From positions 248,001-312,000 of the forward strand of contig AP017375.1 of the NCBI GenBank assembly GCA_002355455.1: 64,000 bases of DNA. Direction: 5' to 3'. The position numbers and the translations under genes were made by a program. Positions 26,872 through 34,516 of the stretch are shown here, one piece after another (within the stretch, counting starts at the first letter, position 1; each line of letters starts with the position of its first letter). Under the pieces are notes generated by a model. That model was not told the DNA's origin. It did no database searches and saw only the letters and a program-made list of their open reading frames with translations. The stretch is from Stanieria sp. NIES-3757. Lineage in GTDB: Bacteria > Cyanobacteriota > Cyanobacteriia > Cyanobacteriales > Xenococcaceae.

Positions 26872-28782
26872 ATGTTAACCAAACAAGCTGTCGAACCAGT
26901 TCGGATCAATGCCAGAACAACAGATGTCTTTGATATTTTTAACGTTAAACAATATGTAGGTGCAAATCCTTATTTAAATCAAGCAGCTTTAGTTTTTGAC
27001 TTCGCATTTACAGAATCCTATCAACCGCTACCGATAGAAAATTATTTAGCCGTTGTTGGCGATCGCTATCCTCGCCTCAAAGAAATCGAGTATCAATCTT
27101 ATGCAGAGTTATTTGCGTCTACAGTAGCCGAAGTCAATAAATTGGAAATGGATTTACACCTCAAAGGTTGGAATGTTAAACCAATTGAGGAAATCAATCG
27201 AATTGCGATCGAGTCTCTTCATCACCGAACTACTAAGGAAGTCGTTTATTGTGTTTGGGATTGGTTTGAGTTCATTACTCAAGGTGAAGAATTTGATTTA
27301 TCGAAACAGATTGCTATCTTACAACAATTATTTCGTAACTCGGTTTACGGTGGCCCTACAGTCTATGCACTCTTGCGAACAGCAAATGAAAAACACATTC
27401 CTGCTTTTTATCTTTGGGATGAAGGCTTAATGCAATATGGCTACGGAAAACAACAGGTGCGTGGGATTGCGACTACCTTTGATGTAGATAGTCATATAGA
27501 TTCTGATTTTACTACCCAAAAAGATGATTGCAAAAAATTCCTACAAGAGTTGGGTTTTCCCGTTCCTCAAGGAGATGTAGTCTTTTCTTTAGCAGAAGCA
27601 AAGGAAGTAGCAGCAGAAATTGGTTATCCTGTGGCAGTTAAACCTGTCGCAGGTCATAAAGGTATTGGTGTTACCGCTGACGTACAAGATGAAATAGAAT
27701 TGGAAGCAGCTTACGATCGCGCTGTAGCAGGTATTCCCCTAGAAGAAAAAATTTGTATCATTGTCGAAAATAGTATTGCAGGTCATGATTATCGTTTACT
27801 CTGTGTTAACGGTAGATTTGTCGCAGCCACCGAACGCAAACCAGCTTATGTAGTGGGGGATGGTTATTCAACTATTGCCGAACTAATTGAAAAAGAAAAT
27901 TTTTCGCCTAATCGCAGCGATACTCCTACTTCCCCGATGGGTAAAATTAGAACCGATGAAGCGATGCATCTTTATCTAGAAGAACAAGGATTAGATTTAG
28001 ATAGTGTAATTGATCGCGATCGCACTATTTATTTACGCAAAGTTGCCAATCTATCTTCGGGAGGATTTAGCATTGATGCAACTAACCGAGTTCATCCCGA
28101 TAACATTATTTTGGCGCAGGATATTGCCCAACATTTTCGCCTCACCTGTTTAGGAATTGACATCATTACTAACGATATTGGTCGTTCTTGGAAAGAAACT
28201 AGTTTTGGCATTATCGAGATTAATGCTGCACCTGGGGTTTATATGCACCTTAAACCAGCCATTGGTGAACCAGTCGATGTTACCGCTCGTATTTTGGAAA
28301 CCTTTTTTGAAACAGAGAAAAATGCTCGCATTCCCATTATCACCTTTAATCGCGTTTCAATCCGTCAACTCCAAAAATTAAGCGATCGCATTTTAATGTC
28401 TCATCCCGATTGGACAATTGGCGCAGTTTGTCGTGAAGGCATTTTAATCAACCGTTCTGAAAAGATTCTCAATCGTCATTACAACACCAATGTTCTTAAT
28501 CTGTTACGCAACCCCAAACTAGACTTACTAATTGCTGAATATGATGAAGACGCATTAGAAGCAGAAGGAATGTTTTATCACGGTAGCAACTTAGTAGTAT
28601 TAGAAGACCCTAGTGAAATAGAAATGATCCTAACGCGAGATGTTTTTTCTGATTCTACTGTGATAATCAAACAAGGCAGAGAAATTACGATCAAACGCAA
28701 AGGTTTACTAGAACAATACGAATTAGAAGCAGAAGAATTAATCGAACAAGTTTATTTAAAAGAAATTGGCACTATTTCATAA
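26872..28782 (+). CDS. cphA2: cyanophycin synthetase-like ligase, CphA2 type
   Basis: 636 residues. The N-terminal domain (1-about 200) and ATP-grasp domain (about 215-480) match cyanophycin synthetases: DDCKKFLQELGFPVPQGDVV, YPVAVKPVAGHKGIGVT (ATP-binding), VENSIAGHDYRLLCVNGRFV, LRKVANLSSGGFSIDATNRV and IIEINAAPGVYMHL. The C-terminal Mur-ligase-like domain of CphA1 (about 870-900 residues in total) is reduced to a 150-residue remnant without a P-loop, the layout of CphA2. CphA2 joins beta-aspartyl-arginine dipeptides into cyanophycin with ATP. CphA1 and cyanophycinase are not in this window. AGGAGA lies upstream of the ATG. Confidence 0.9.
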   Translation: MLTKQAVEPVRINARTTDVFDIFNVKQYVGANPYLNQAALVFDFAFTESYQPLPIENYLAVVGDRYPRLKEIEYQSYAELFASTVAEVNKLEMDLHLKGWNVKPIEEINRIAIESLHHRTTKEVVYCVWDWFEFITQGEEFDLSKQIAILQQLFRNSVYGGPTVYALLRTANEKHIPAFYLWDEGLMQYGYGKQQVRGIATTFDVDSHIDSDFTTQKDDCKKFLQELGFPVPQGDVVFSLAEAKEVAAEIGYPVAVKPVAGHKGIGVTADVQDEIELEAAYDRAVAGIPLEEKICIIVENSIAGHDYRLLCVNGRFVAATERKPAYVVGDGYSTIAELIEKENFSPNRSDTPTSPMGKIRTDEAMHLYLEEQGLDLDSVIDRDRTIYLRKVANLSSGGFSIDATNRVHPDNIILAQDIAQHFRLTCLGIDIITNDIGRSWKETSFGIIEINAAPGVYMHLKPAIGEPVDVTARILETFFETEKNARIPIITFNRVSIRQLQKLSDRILMSHPDWTIGAVCREGILINRSEKILNRHYNTNVLNLLRNPKLDLLIAEYDEDALEAEGMFYHGSNLVVLEDPSEIEMILTRDVFSDSTVIIKQGREITIKRKGLLEQYELEAEELIEQVYLKEIGTIS

Positions 28783-28896
28783 ACATTTTTGCTATTTCTT
28801 TCCTCAAGCTGAACTTATTTACAACTAAAGAAAGATTATTCGAGCTAGGTTTTTTTGTTTTCATCAAAATAGTAACAACAATCACAAATAAAAATT

Positions 28897-29145
28897 ATGT
28901 CTTATCAACAAATAGATGATTTACCCGCAGAGGTTAGAGAAAAACTACCTAATGAAGCTCAACAAATTTTTCTAGCTGCTTATAATGCTGCTTCTGACGA
29001 TGGTATGGATGAAAAAAATGCTACTCAAGTAGCATGGAATTCTGTTCGCAATAACTACGAAGAATCTACTGATGGCAGTTGGCAACACAAAGACAAAACA
29101 GGAGGAAATCGCGAAAATCCTACTGGCACTATGCGTGGAGGCTAA
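28897..29145 (+). CDS. ChaB family protein
   Basis: 82 residues. It fits the ChaB domain: DDLPAEVREKLPNEAQQIFL, then AAYNAASDDGMDEKNATQVA, WNSVRNNYEESTDG. ChaB-type proteins are small, soluble and helical; E. coli ChaB is named for proximity to the cation transporter ChaA, but its role is not firmly known. The Gly/Asn-rich end (GGNRENPTGTMRGG) is probably disordered. It follows cphA2 by 114 nt and has its own strong terminator downstream. Confidence 0.85.
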   Translation: MSYQQIDDLPAEVREKLPNEAQQIFLAAYNAASDDGMDEKNATQVAWNSVRNNYEESTDGSWQHKDKTGGNRENPTGTMRGG

Positions 29146-29207
29146 ATAAATATCTTCAAATTTCTGTTGTACCAATAGCAAAAACTATTTAAATGTTTTT
29201 GTGAACC

Positions 29208-29243
29208 AAGTAGGAGAGTAAGTTATTCTCCTACTTATTTTTG
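29208..29243 (+). terminator. Rho-independent terminator after chaB gene
   Basis: A perfect 10-bp stem, AAGTAGGAGA (29208-29217) with TCTCCTACTT (29227-29236), closes a 9-nt loop and is followed by ATTTTT. It lies 62 nt after the chaB-family stop. Confidence 0.85.
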
Positions 29244-29485
29244 GATAAAAGTTTATAATTTTACGTAATTTAATGTCGAGGCGATTAACAAATTACTCTT
29301 ACATAATTTTTGTGTCCTGGAAGCTAATCAGTAATTTTTTGAGAAATTAATAGTAATTTTTGGCTGATTAAGGTATGAATATTTTGTAATAGGCAAGAGA
29401 TAATCATATCCACCAAGTAGGAAACGCTAAATTTTTTAATTCAAAATCGTACCCGCATTCAACCATCATCAATCCAATAAAATTA

Positions 29486-29839
29486 ATGCACAGCCAACAC
29501 ACCAAGATAATTACTAAATTAGATTTTGTAATCTACAAAGCCTTGTTTCAAGGCACAATTATTCTGGCTAGCTTTAGTTTAATTAACCTTGAGGTAAAGG
29601 CATCTTCTCCCGAAGCTTGGGAAAAACATCAACAAGAAGTAATCTCTAAGTGTCTTCAAGCCAGTCAACTGCGTAACCCTCAGCCAGTTGGCAAAATCAC
29701 TCTTTTTGGCGATGAAGTAGGTTATGATGCCCTATCTATAAGAGGTCGCTATCAACAACCTCACATGAACAATCAAAAAACCCAAGTACTTTGTTTATTC
29801 AACCGTAAAACTCGTCAAGCTTATATTGGTGAAACATAG
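29486..29839 (+). CDS. exported hypothetical protein
   Basis: 117 residues. An N-terminal hydrophobic segment (ALFQGTIILASFSLINLEV, about 19-37) ends in KASSPEAW, so it is either a signal peptide or an anchor. The mature part has two Cys (one in ISKCLQASQL, one in QVLCLFNR), likely a disulfide pair in the periplasm, and ends in a basic/aromatic strand pair (KTQVLCLFNRKTRQAYIGE). It looks like a small periplasmic cyanobacterial domain but I do not recognise the family. Start ATG at 29486, preceded by a 340-nt gap after chaB that contains only the chaB terminator. Confidence 0.6.
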   Translation: MHSQHTKIITKLDFVIYKALFQGTIILASFSLINLEVKASSPEAWEKHQQEVISKCLQASQLRNPQPVGKITLFGDEVGYDALSIRGRYQQPHMNNQKTQVLCLFNRKTRQAYIGET

Positions 29840-29900
29840 GTACTTATATTTTCAAAAAACAATTTCAAACAAGAAAAAACTTAATTTTGTTTTATGATCG

Positions 29901-29947
29901 AGGTAGGTCAGTCTCTTCACACGTGAAGGCTAGTCAACAAGCTACCT
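29901..29947 (+). promoter_or_regulatory. nested hairpin in the 5' leader of the 29963 gene
   Basis: AGGTAG (29901-29906) can pair with CTACCT (29942-29947), and inside it CTTCAC (29915-29920) with GTGAAG (29923-29928). The structure ends just before the AAGGGA ribosome binding site of the next gene. It could gate translation or be an operator; the dyad CTTCAC-AC-GTGAAG alone would fit a dimeric DNA-binding protein. Confidence 0.4.
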
Positions 29948-29962
29948 TTAAGGGAAATGCAG

Positions 29963-30334
29963 ATGGGAGAAATACAGTCAGCAGCCGTTCTCACCGTAGA
30001 TACGATATTTACCTGGCAACCAAATGGGTATAGCATCGACTGCCAATGTCGTCTGAGAATTTACAAGCTTTCTTTTGATACAGCTATAGTGATTGTCTCT
30101 ACACTTCCAGAAGATTCGAGTGTAGCATTGAATGGGATGATGCTACAGTTAATTCACGTAGTTTGTTATCGTTTTGGGCTTGCTCCTAACAAGACTATGT
30201 GGGTTGAACACGATCCAGGATGGCATCCCAATAGTCAAGAACATTACTACGAAGTCCTTTTGATTTGGAATGAAGCTAACTGGCAGAAAAGCAGTAAGGA
30301 CAAAATTGAACAACTGCTCGGACAACCCCTGTAA
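29963..30334 (+). CDS. hypothetical protein
   Basis: 123 residues, soluble, unrecognised. Sequence pieces are SAAVLTVDTIFTWQPNG, YSIDCQCRLRIYKLSFDT and a C-terminal HYYEVLLIWNEANW. Alternating hydrophobic residues suggest a beta-rich alpha/beta domain. There are two nearby ATGs, at 29957 and 29963; the AAGGGA site ends only one base before the first, which is too close, and seven bases before the second, so I choose 29963. A hairpin covers the leader. No neighbour suggests a pathway. Confidence 0.55.
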   Translation: MGEIQSAAVLTVDTIFTWQPNGYSIDCQCRLRIYKLSFDTAIVIVSTLPEDSSVALNGMMLQLIHVVCYRFGLAPNKTMWVEHDPGWHPNSQEHYYEVLLIWNEANWQKSSKDKIEQLLGQPL

Positions 30335-30579
30335 AAACAGGAATAATCCCAAGTAATTACATTTTTTCGACGAAATTTAGCAAGTATTTTTTGATTGACT
30401 CTCAATAGATAATCATTAGTTTGGTTCAGCTTTTTCTGCTTCATTGTTACTTGTTTTAGATCAAACGTGGCATCTACTGAAAAAATTTTTTCTAAACCTC
30501 TGCATAAAAAAATGATTACCAACATACTTAGTAATTGAAAGCAAAAATCACGCTAAAAAAACTTTAGAGGTCTAGAACA

Positions 30580-30915
30580 ATGAAAAAAGCTACTTTAATT
30601 ATCTCCACTCTCGCTTTAACTCTCTCTCCCGTAGCTGCATTTGCCCAACAAGCACAAAGTAACGTTCAAGCTGGTTCTAATGCTGCTGTAACTCAAGGTT
30701 ATGGTAACTACACTAACCAAGCTGTTTCTAATGACTTAACTCAAACTCAATTAGGTTTAGATGGTTACAGTATTGATCCTCAAATCCAACAATCCGTACA
30801 AGCAGGTCAAAACCAAAGTGCTACTCTAGGTATCGGTAACGTAACTAATCAGAATGTAACTAACAGTGCCGACCAATTCCAAACTGATATTGATCTTCCT
30901 GTTTATCCTTACTAA
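30580..30915 (+). CDS. secreted curlin-like repeat protein
   Basis: 111 residues. Signal peptide about 1-22 (KKATLIISTLALTLSPVAA, FAQQ). The mature part holds two copies of one unit: SNVQAGSNAAVTQGYGNYTN then Q, and QSVQAGQNQSATLGIGNVTN then Q. Spacing of Gln, Asn and Gly (S-x-x-Q-A-G-x-N-x-A, G-x-G-N-x-T-N-Q) resembles curlin (CsgA/CsgB) amyloid repeats, S-x5-Q-x-G-x2-N-x-A-x3-Q. Role in adhesive fibres or surface coating is inference; no csg genes are adjacent. AGAGG precedes the ATG and a terminator follows the stop. Confidence 0.7.
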   Translation: MKKATLIISTLALTLSPVAAFAQQAQSNVQAGSNAAVTQGYGNYTNQAVSNDLTQTQLGLDGYSIDPQIQQSVQAGQNQSATLGIGNVTNQNVTNSADQFQTDIDLPVYPY

Positions 30916-30953
30916 GTTAAATATTTAAATATCAAGCTAAATCAATTTTTATC

Positions 30954-30977
30954 AGGGGTAAGTTATTATCCCTTTTA
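30954..30977 (+). terminator. Rho-independent terminator after curlin-like gene
   Basis: AGGGGTAA (30954-30961) pairs with TTATCCCT (30966-30973), including one G-T pair, and is followed by TTTT. It is 39 nt after the stop codon. Confidence 0.7.
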
Positions 30978-30994
30978 AATTCTTGGTATTACTC

Positions 30995-31035
30995 AAAAAA
31001 ATAAAAAGTTGGGTTTTAGCAATCTTCAACCCAAC
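30995..31035 (-). terminator. Rho-independent terminator of ndhD
   Basis: Minus strand: GTTGGGTT (complement of 31028-31035) pairs with AACCCAAC (complement of 31008-31015) and is followed by U5-A-U7 (complement of the A-rich stretch 30995-31007). It begins 44 nt after the ndhD stop codon. Confidence 0.8.
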
Positions 31036-31078
31036 CTTTATTTACTTTAAACTAAATCATTTTCATCGAAAATTTCGC

Positions 31079-32677
31079 TTATCTGTGATTGCTTACCTCA
31101 ATGGTTGGTGCAGATAAAGACATCATTGAATATTGATTTGTTGGAGAGATCGATGCTTCTTTTACCAAACTAGGTACAGAATTACGCAGTAATGCGGTTA
31201 ATTGATGAGTAGTAGAGTCATAAATTTGTGTTACTACTTTGGGATACAAACCAATACCAATAATTGGTACTAACAAACAAGCGATAATAAATACTTCTCT
31301 AGGTTCAGCATCAATTAATTTGGTATGGGAGACTAGCTCTTTGTTTTCTGGCCCATAAAGCATTTCTCGCAACATGGAAAGGAGATAAATAGGCGTTAAG
31401 ATTACTCCTACTGCTGCTAAGAAAACAATAATTACTTTGAAAGTAGAATTGTAAGCATCACTAGTAGCAAAACCAACAAATACCATTAATTCTGCCACAA
31501 AACCACTCATTCCAGGTAACGCTAGAGAAGCTAAAGAACAAGTAGTCCACATGGCAAAGATTTTTTTCATCTTCTGCCCAACACCACCCATTTCATCCAG
31601 CATCAGGGTATGGGTGCGGTCATAGGTAGCCCCTACCATAAAGAATAAACTTGCCCCAATCAAACCATGAGAGATCATTTGTAGCATTGCCCCACTGACA
31701 CCTAAATCGGTAAAGGAGGCGATCCCAATTAAGACAAAACCCATGTGAGAAATCGAAGAATAAGCAATTTTGCGTTTCAAATTCCTTTGGGCAAAAGAAG
31801 TTAAAGCTGCATAGATGATATTAACTACACCCAAAATTACCAATACAGGGGCAAAGATGGCATGGGCATCAGGTAGCATTCCAGCATTCATCCGCAGCAA
31901 GGCATAACCACCCATTTTTAATAAGATACCAGCTAGTAACATGTGGGCAGGGGCAGTTGCTTCACCGTGGGCATCAGGTAACCAAGTATGAAGAGGGAAA
32001 ATAGGCAGCTTAACCCCATAGGCAATCAAAAAGCCAGCATACAAGAATAATTGCAGATTAAGAGCATAATCCTTAGCTGCGATCGCACTCATGTCGAAGG
32101 TGACAGTATCACCATAGAATGCCATGGTTAAGCCTGCAACCAAAATAAACAGAGAACCACCTGCGGTATAAAGGATAAATTTAGTCGCAGCGTAAAGACG
32201 TTTTTTCCCGCCCCAAATGGAAAGAATTAGATAAACCGGAACTAGTTCTAATTCCCAGGCGAGGAAAAACAACAACATATCTTGTACGGCAAACACAGCT
32301 ATTTGTCCGCCATACATTGCCAGCATCAGAAAATAAAATAACTTCGGTTTAAAAGTTACTGGCCAAGCTGCCATAATAGCCAAAGTGGTAATAAAGCCAG
32401 TCAGAAGAATCAGAGGCATGGACAAACCATCTGCCCCGAGTGACCACTTTAAATCTAATTGTGGTATCCAAGAATAACTTTCTACTAGTTGTAAGTTAGG
32501 GTTACTCAAGTCGTAGCCAGTGTAAAAAGCGTAGGTAATGATAGCAAAATCAATTAACCCGATAATTAGGGCGTACCATCGTACAGTTTTACCATCTTTA
32601 TCAGGAATAAAAGGAATCGCGAACGAGGCGACGATAGGAAAAAGAATGATTGTCGTTAACCAAGGAAAATTTGCCAT
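31079..32677 (-). CDS. ndhD: NAD(P)H-quinone oxidoreductase subunit 4 (NDH-1 subunit D)
   Basis: 532 residues and about 14 membrane helices. It matches NdhD/Nuo-M type antiporter-like subunits: [20 protein letters not shown] with the conserved proton-path Glu, [20 protein letters not shown] with the conserved Lys and His, [20 protein letters not shown] and [14 protein letters not shown]. NdhD sits in the membrane arm of thylakoid NDH-1, pumping protons during respiration and cyclic electron flow; NdhD1/D2 forms serve respiration, D3/D4 CO2 uptake. The sequence and lone position, without ndhF or cupA, favour a D1/D2 form. A terminator follows. Confidence 0.95.
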   Translation of the reverse strand: MANFPWLTTIILFPIVASFAIPFIPDKDGKTVRWYALIIGLIDFAIITYAFYTGYDLSNPNLQLVESYSWIPQLDLKWSLGADGLSMPLILLTGFITTLAIMAAWPVTFKPKLFYFLMLAMYGGQIAVFAVQDMLLFFLAWELELVPVYLILSIWGGKKRLYAATKFILYTAGGSLFILVAGLTMAFYGDTVTFDMSAIAAKDYALNLQLFLYAGFLIAYGVKLPIFPLHTWLPDAHGEATAPAHMLLAGILLKMGGYALLRMNAGMLPDAHAIFAPVLVILGVVNIIYAALTSFAQRNLKRKIAYSSISHMGFVLIGIASFTDLGVSGAMLQMISHGLIGASLFFMVGATYDRTHTLMLDEMGGVGQKMKKIFAMWTTCSLASLALPGMSGFVAELMVFVGFATSDAYNSTFKVIIVFLAAVGVILTPIYLLSMLREMLYGPENKELVSHTKLIDAEPREVFIIACLLVPIIGIGLYPKVVTQIYDSTTHQLTALLRNSVPSLVKEASISPTNQYSMMSLSAPTIEVSNHR

Positions 32678-32802
32678 ATTTTAGGAGAGCGAGAAATTGA
32701 TTTGGTAATTTTACTTATTAAGTCTTTTCCTTTTTCATGATCTAAGGTATTTTCAGTAACTTGGCTCATTCTTAACAAATTGTTTAGAGCAGAAGGGAAA
32801 AA

Positions 32803-32833
32803 CAGTTATCAGTTATCAGTTATCAGTTACCAG
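32803..32833. repeat. short tandem repeat CAGTTAT
   Basis: Three to four direct copies of the heptamer CAGTTAT/CAGTTAC run from 32803 to 32833, a type of short repeat common between cyanobacterial genes. It and the AT-rich sequence after it replace most of a higB toxin gene whose tail survives at 32897-32974. Confidence 0.7.
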
Positions 32834-32896
32834 TAGAGACTACGCGGTGCTATGTCTCTACACCAGTTACCAAGAGATTTTACCAATTTAGTTTAA

Positions 32897-32974
32897 TTGC
32901 CATTTTTTATTAGATACGTTCTTACCCATTCTGAATACGATCAGGAAAAGTGGAAAGATGACTCCTACTTCTAG
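32897..32974 (+). pseudogene. 3' remnant of a HigB-type toxin gene
   Basis: A frame without start reads LPFFIRYVLTHSEYDQEKWK, then DDSYF and a TAG at 32972-32974. The segment RYVLTHSEYDQEKWK is the conserved C-terminus of HigB mRNA interferases of the COG4680 type, and its stop overlaps the start of the higA-like gene by 17 nt as in intact operons. Everything 5' of it is gone, replaced by the repeat-rich spacer. Confidence 0.7.
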
Positions 32975-33377
32975 TCAACCAACCTATACTGATTTACTGA
33001 TTCAGTATCAGCCTAAGCCAATTAAAACAGAACTGGAGTATCAGAGAGCCTTAAAGATAGTAGAGGGGATGATGTCTCTTGAGTTGACAGAGGCTGAAAC
33101 TGCGCTTTTTGAGTTGTTGGTTCTTCTGATTGAGAAATATGAGGAAAGTCATTATCCGATCGGTGAATCTACACCTGTGGCTACTTTGTCATCCCTGATG
33201 CATGAGTTTGATGTGGAGCCAACTTCTTTAGTCGAGGTTTTTGGCTCTGTTGAGCTTGTGAGGGAAGTGGTTAATGGTCAACGGAAAGTTAGTGAATCTC
33301 AAGCGGAGTCCCTAGCTAAGTTTTTTAATGACAATTATTCTGGGCTTTCCTTAACGGCTCTTGACTTTGGAAAGTGA
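32958..33377 (+). CDS. HigA-type (COG5499) antitoxin, orphan
   Basis: 139 residues. The N-terminal half is the toxin-binding part (TYTDLLIQYQPKPIKTELEY, LELTEAETALFELLVLLIEK); the C-terminal half is an XRE helix-turn-helix (PVATLSSLMHEFDVEPTSLV and GQRKVSESQAESLAKFF). This layout matches COG5499 antitoxins that partner HigB. Normally the toxin gene comes first; only a 25-codon toxin tail remains upstream, so this is an orphan antitoxin. It could still act as a DNA-binding regulator or neutralise related HigB toxins such as a homologue elsewhere. No palindromic operator was seen in the eroded upstream region. Confidence 0.85.
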   Translation: MTPTSSQPTYTDLLIQYQPKPIKTELEYQRALKIVEGMMSLELTEAETALFELLVLLIEKYEESHYPIGESTPVATLSSLMHEFDVEPTSLVEVFGSVELVREVVNGQRKVSESQAESLAKFFNDNYSGLSLTALDFGK

Positions 33378-33426
33378 CGAGTTTAAGTCAGTGTTATGAT
33401 ATCAAGCGATCGCAATTCTTAGCCAA

Positions 33427-33526
33427 TTAAAATTTCATTGTTCCTTCTTGTCCATTACCATAAAATTCAACAATAATATCATTTGTTGGTTGTACATAAT
33501 TTTTTTGATACTCATTAGTAGCATTA
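33427..33526 (-). pseudogene. C-terminal piece of the secreted protein split by the IS5-type element
   Basis: Minus-strand codons give NATNEYQKNYVQPTNDIIVE, FYGNGQEGTMKF and a TAA at 33427-33429. If the IS and one TA duplication are removed, this piece joins in frame to the main part at 34512-36047: NPEINPFKP continues directly into NATNEYQKN. It therefore represents the lost last 32 residues. Confidence 0.75.
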
Positions 33527-34516
33527 TATAGAACCCATTTGAGATCTCACGAAGAGACTGAAAGCCGCTTAAGCATTAATCTGACGAAGCAGAGATCGAT
33601 CTTGGCAGTCGCATGAGATAAAGTTCGCTCAACAGCGCGATTCTACAAGCGGAGGAAACCTCCGCGTATCTCGCGCTCAAAGTTTTTAACCAAACTTTTA
33701 CAACGCTCCATCCAAGCGTTTGAGCGTTCAATCACCCAGCGAGCAACAGCAGGAACAAATCCAGATTTCCCTTGCGCTGCCTTCTCTTGTTTCGAGGGTT
33801 TGGTGGACAGTTCAAACTTGATTTTCGTCATGATCTCGGGATAAACTTGCTCCAATTGCTCAGTCAAATGTTCGGGATGATATCCGTGGTCTAGCAAAAT
33901 AGTGAGCTTCGGAAGGTTAACGGGTTTTGACTGGAAATAGTCAATATTTAGCGTCAGCATCTCAATCAATCCTGCATCATCCGAGACATTTGCTGGTGTG
34001 CAGTGGGTAAAGAAAGGAAATCCCAGTGTATCAATTGCCAGATGTCTTTTAATCCCATTCGTGGCTTTGTAAAAACAAAAGCCTTTGGAAGCGACACTGG
34101 CATTACAGGTATTTTTCACGGCTTGAGAGTCAATGATTATTAATGTTGTCCACTTAGGTTTTTTTTAACCTGCTGACGTACTTGTTCATGTAAGGCATTC
34201 ATGAGCTTTTCAAACACCCCTACCTTTCGCCACTGCTTGTAGTGCCAATAGACAGTTGAGTAGGGAGGTAAATCTTTGGGCAAGTCTGCCCAATTACAAC
34301 CATTTTTGAGTTGATAGAGTATTCCGTCAAGGATTTCTCGCCTTGTCCAATTGGCAGGTCGGGTTTGCTTCTTAGTCGGCAATATCTTAACTAACAGGGG
34401 TTCTAGAATTTCCCATTCTTCATCGCTAAGGCTACTGGAATACTTCATGGTCAATGAATTTTGATACTTTCGAGAACTTTAAGTCCATACTTGGAAGATG
34501 TCAAATGGGTTCTATA
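33527..34516 (-). mobile_element. IS5-type insertion sequence
   Basis: 990 nt bounded by inverted repeats TATAGAACCCATTTGA at 33527-33542 and its complement at 34501-34516, then GATCT against CATCT. TA is duplicated on the outside (33525-33526, 34517-34518). The TA assignment is supported by the reading frame of the interrupted host gene, which is restored only if a 2-bp duplication is removed. It carries a transposase in two overlapping frames. The IS lies in the C-terminal part of a secreted-protein gene. Confidence 0.88.
33643..34454 (-). CDS. IS5-family transposase, OrfA + OrfB with -1 frameshift
   Basis: OrfA (34140-34454, 104 residues) is the DUF4096-type N-domain: SSLSDEEWEILEPLL, RREILDGILYQLKNGCNWAD, STVYWHYKQWRKVGVFEK. 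OrfB (to 33643) has the DDE core: TLIIIDSQAVKNT, LTILLDHGYHPEHL and VARWVIERSNAWMERCKSL. The two frames meet at an A8 run (minus strand, 34159-34166) containing A-AAA-AAC, the canonical -1 slippery heptamer, and OrfB is in the -1 frame. All three acidic residues are present, so the element could be active. Confidence 0.88.

Noticed and set aside
26872-28782. Naming the 26872 gene cphA1
   Set aside because: Length (636 residues) and the missing Mur-ligase P-loop domain fit CphA2, not CphA1.
32803-32833. CRISPR-like tandem repeat
   Set aside because: The heptamer units are contiguous with no unique spacers and no cas genes; it is a short tandem repeat.
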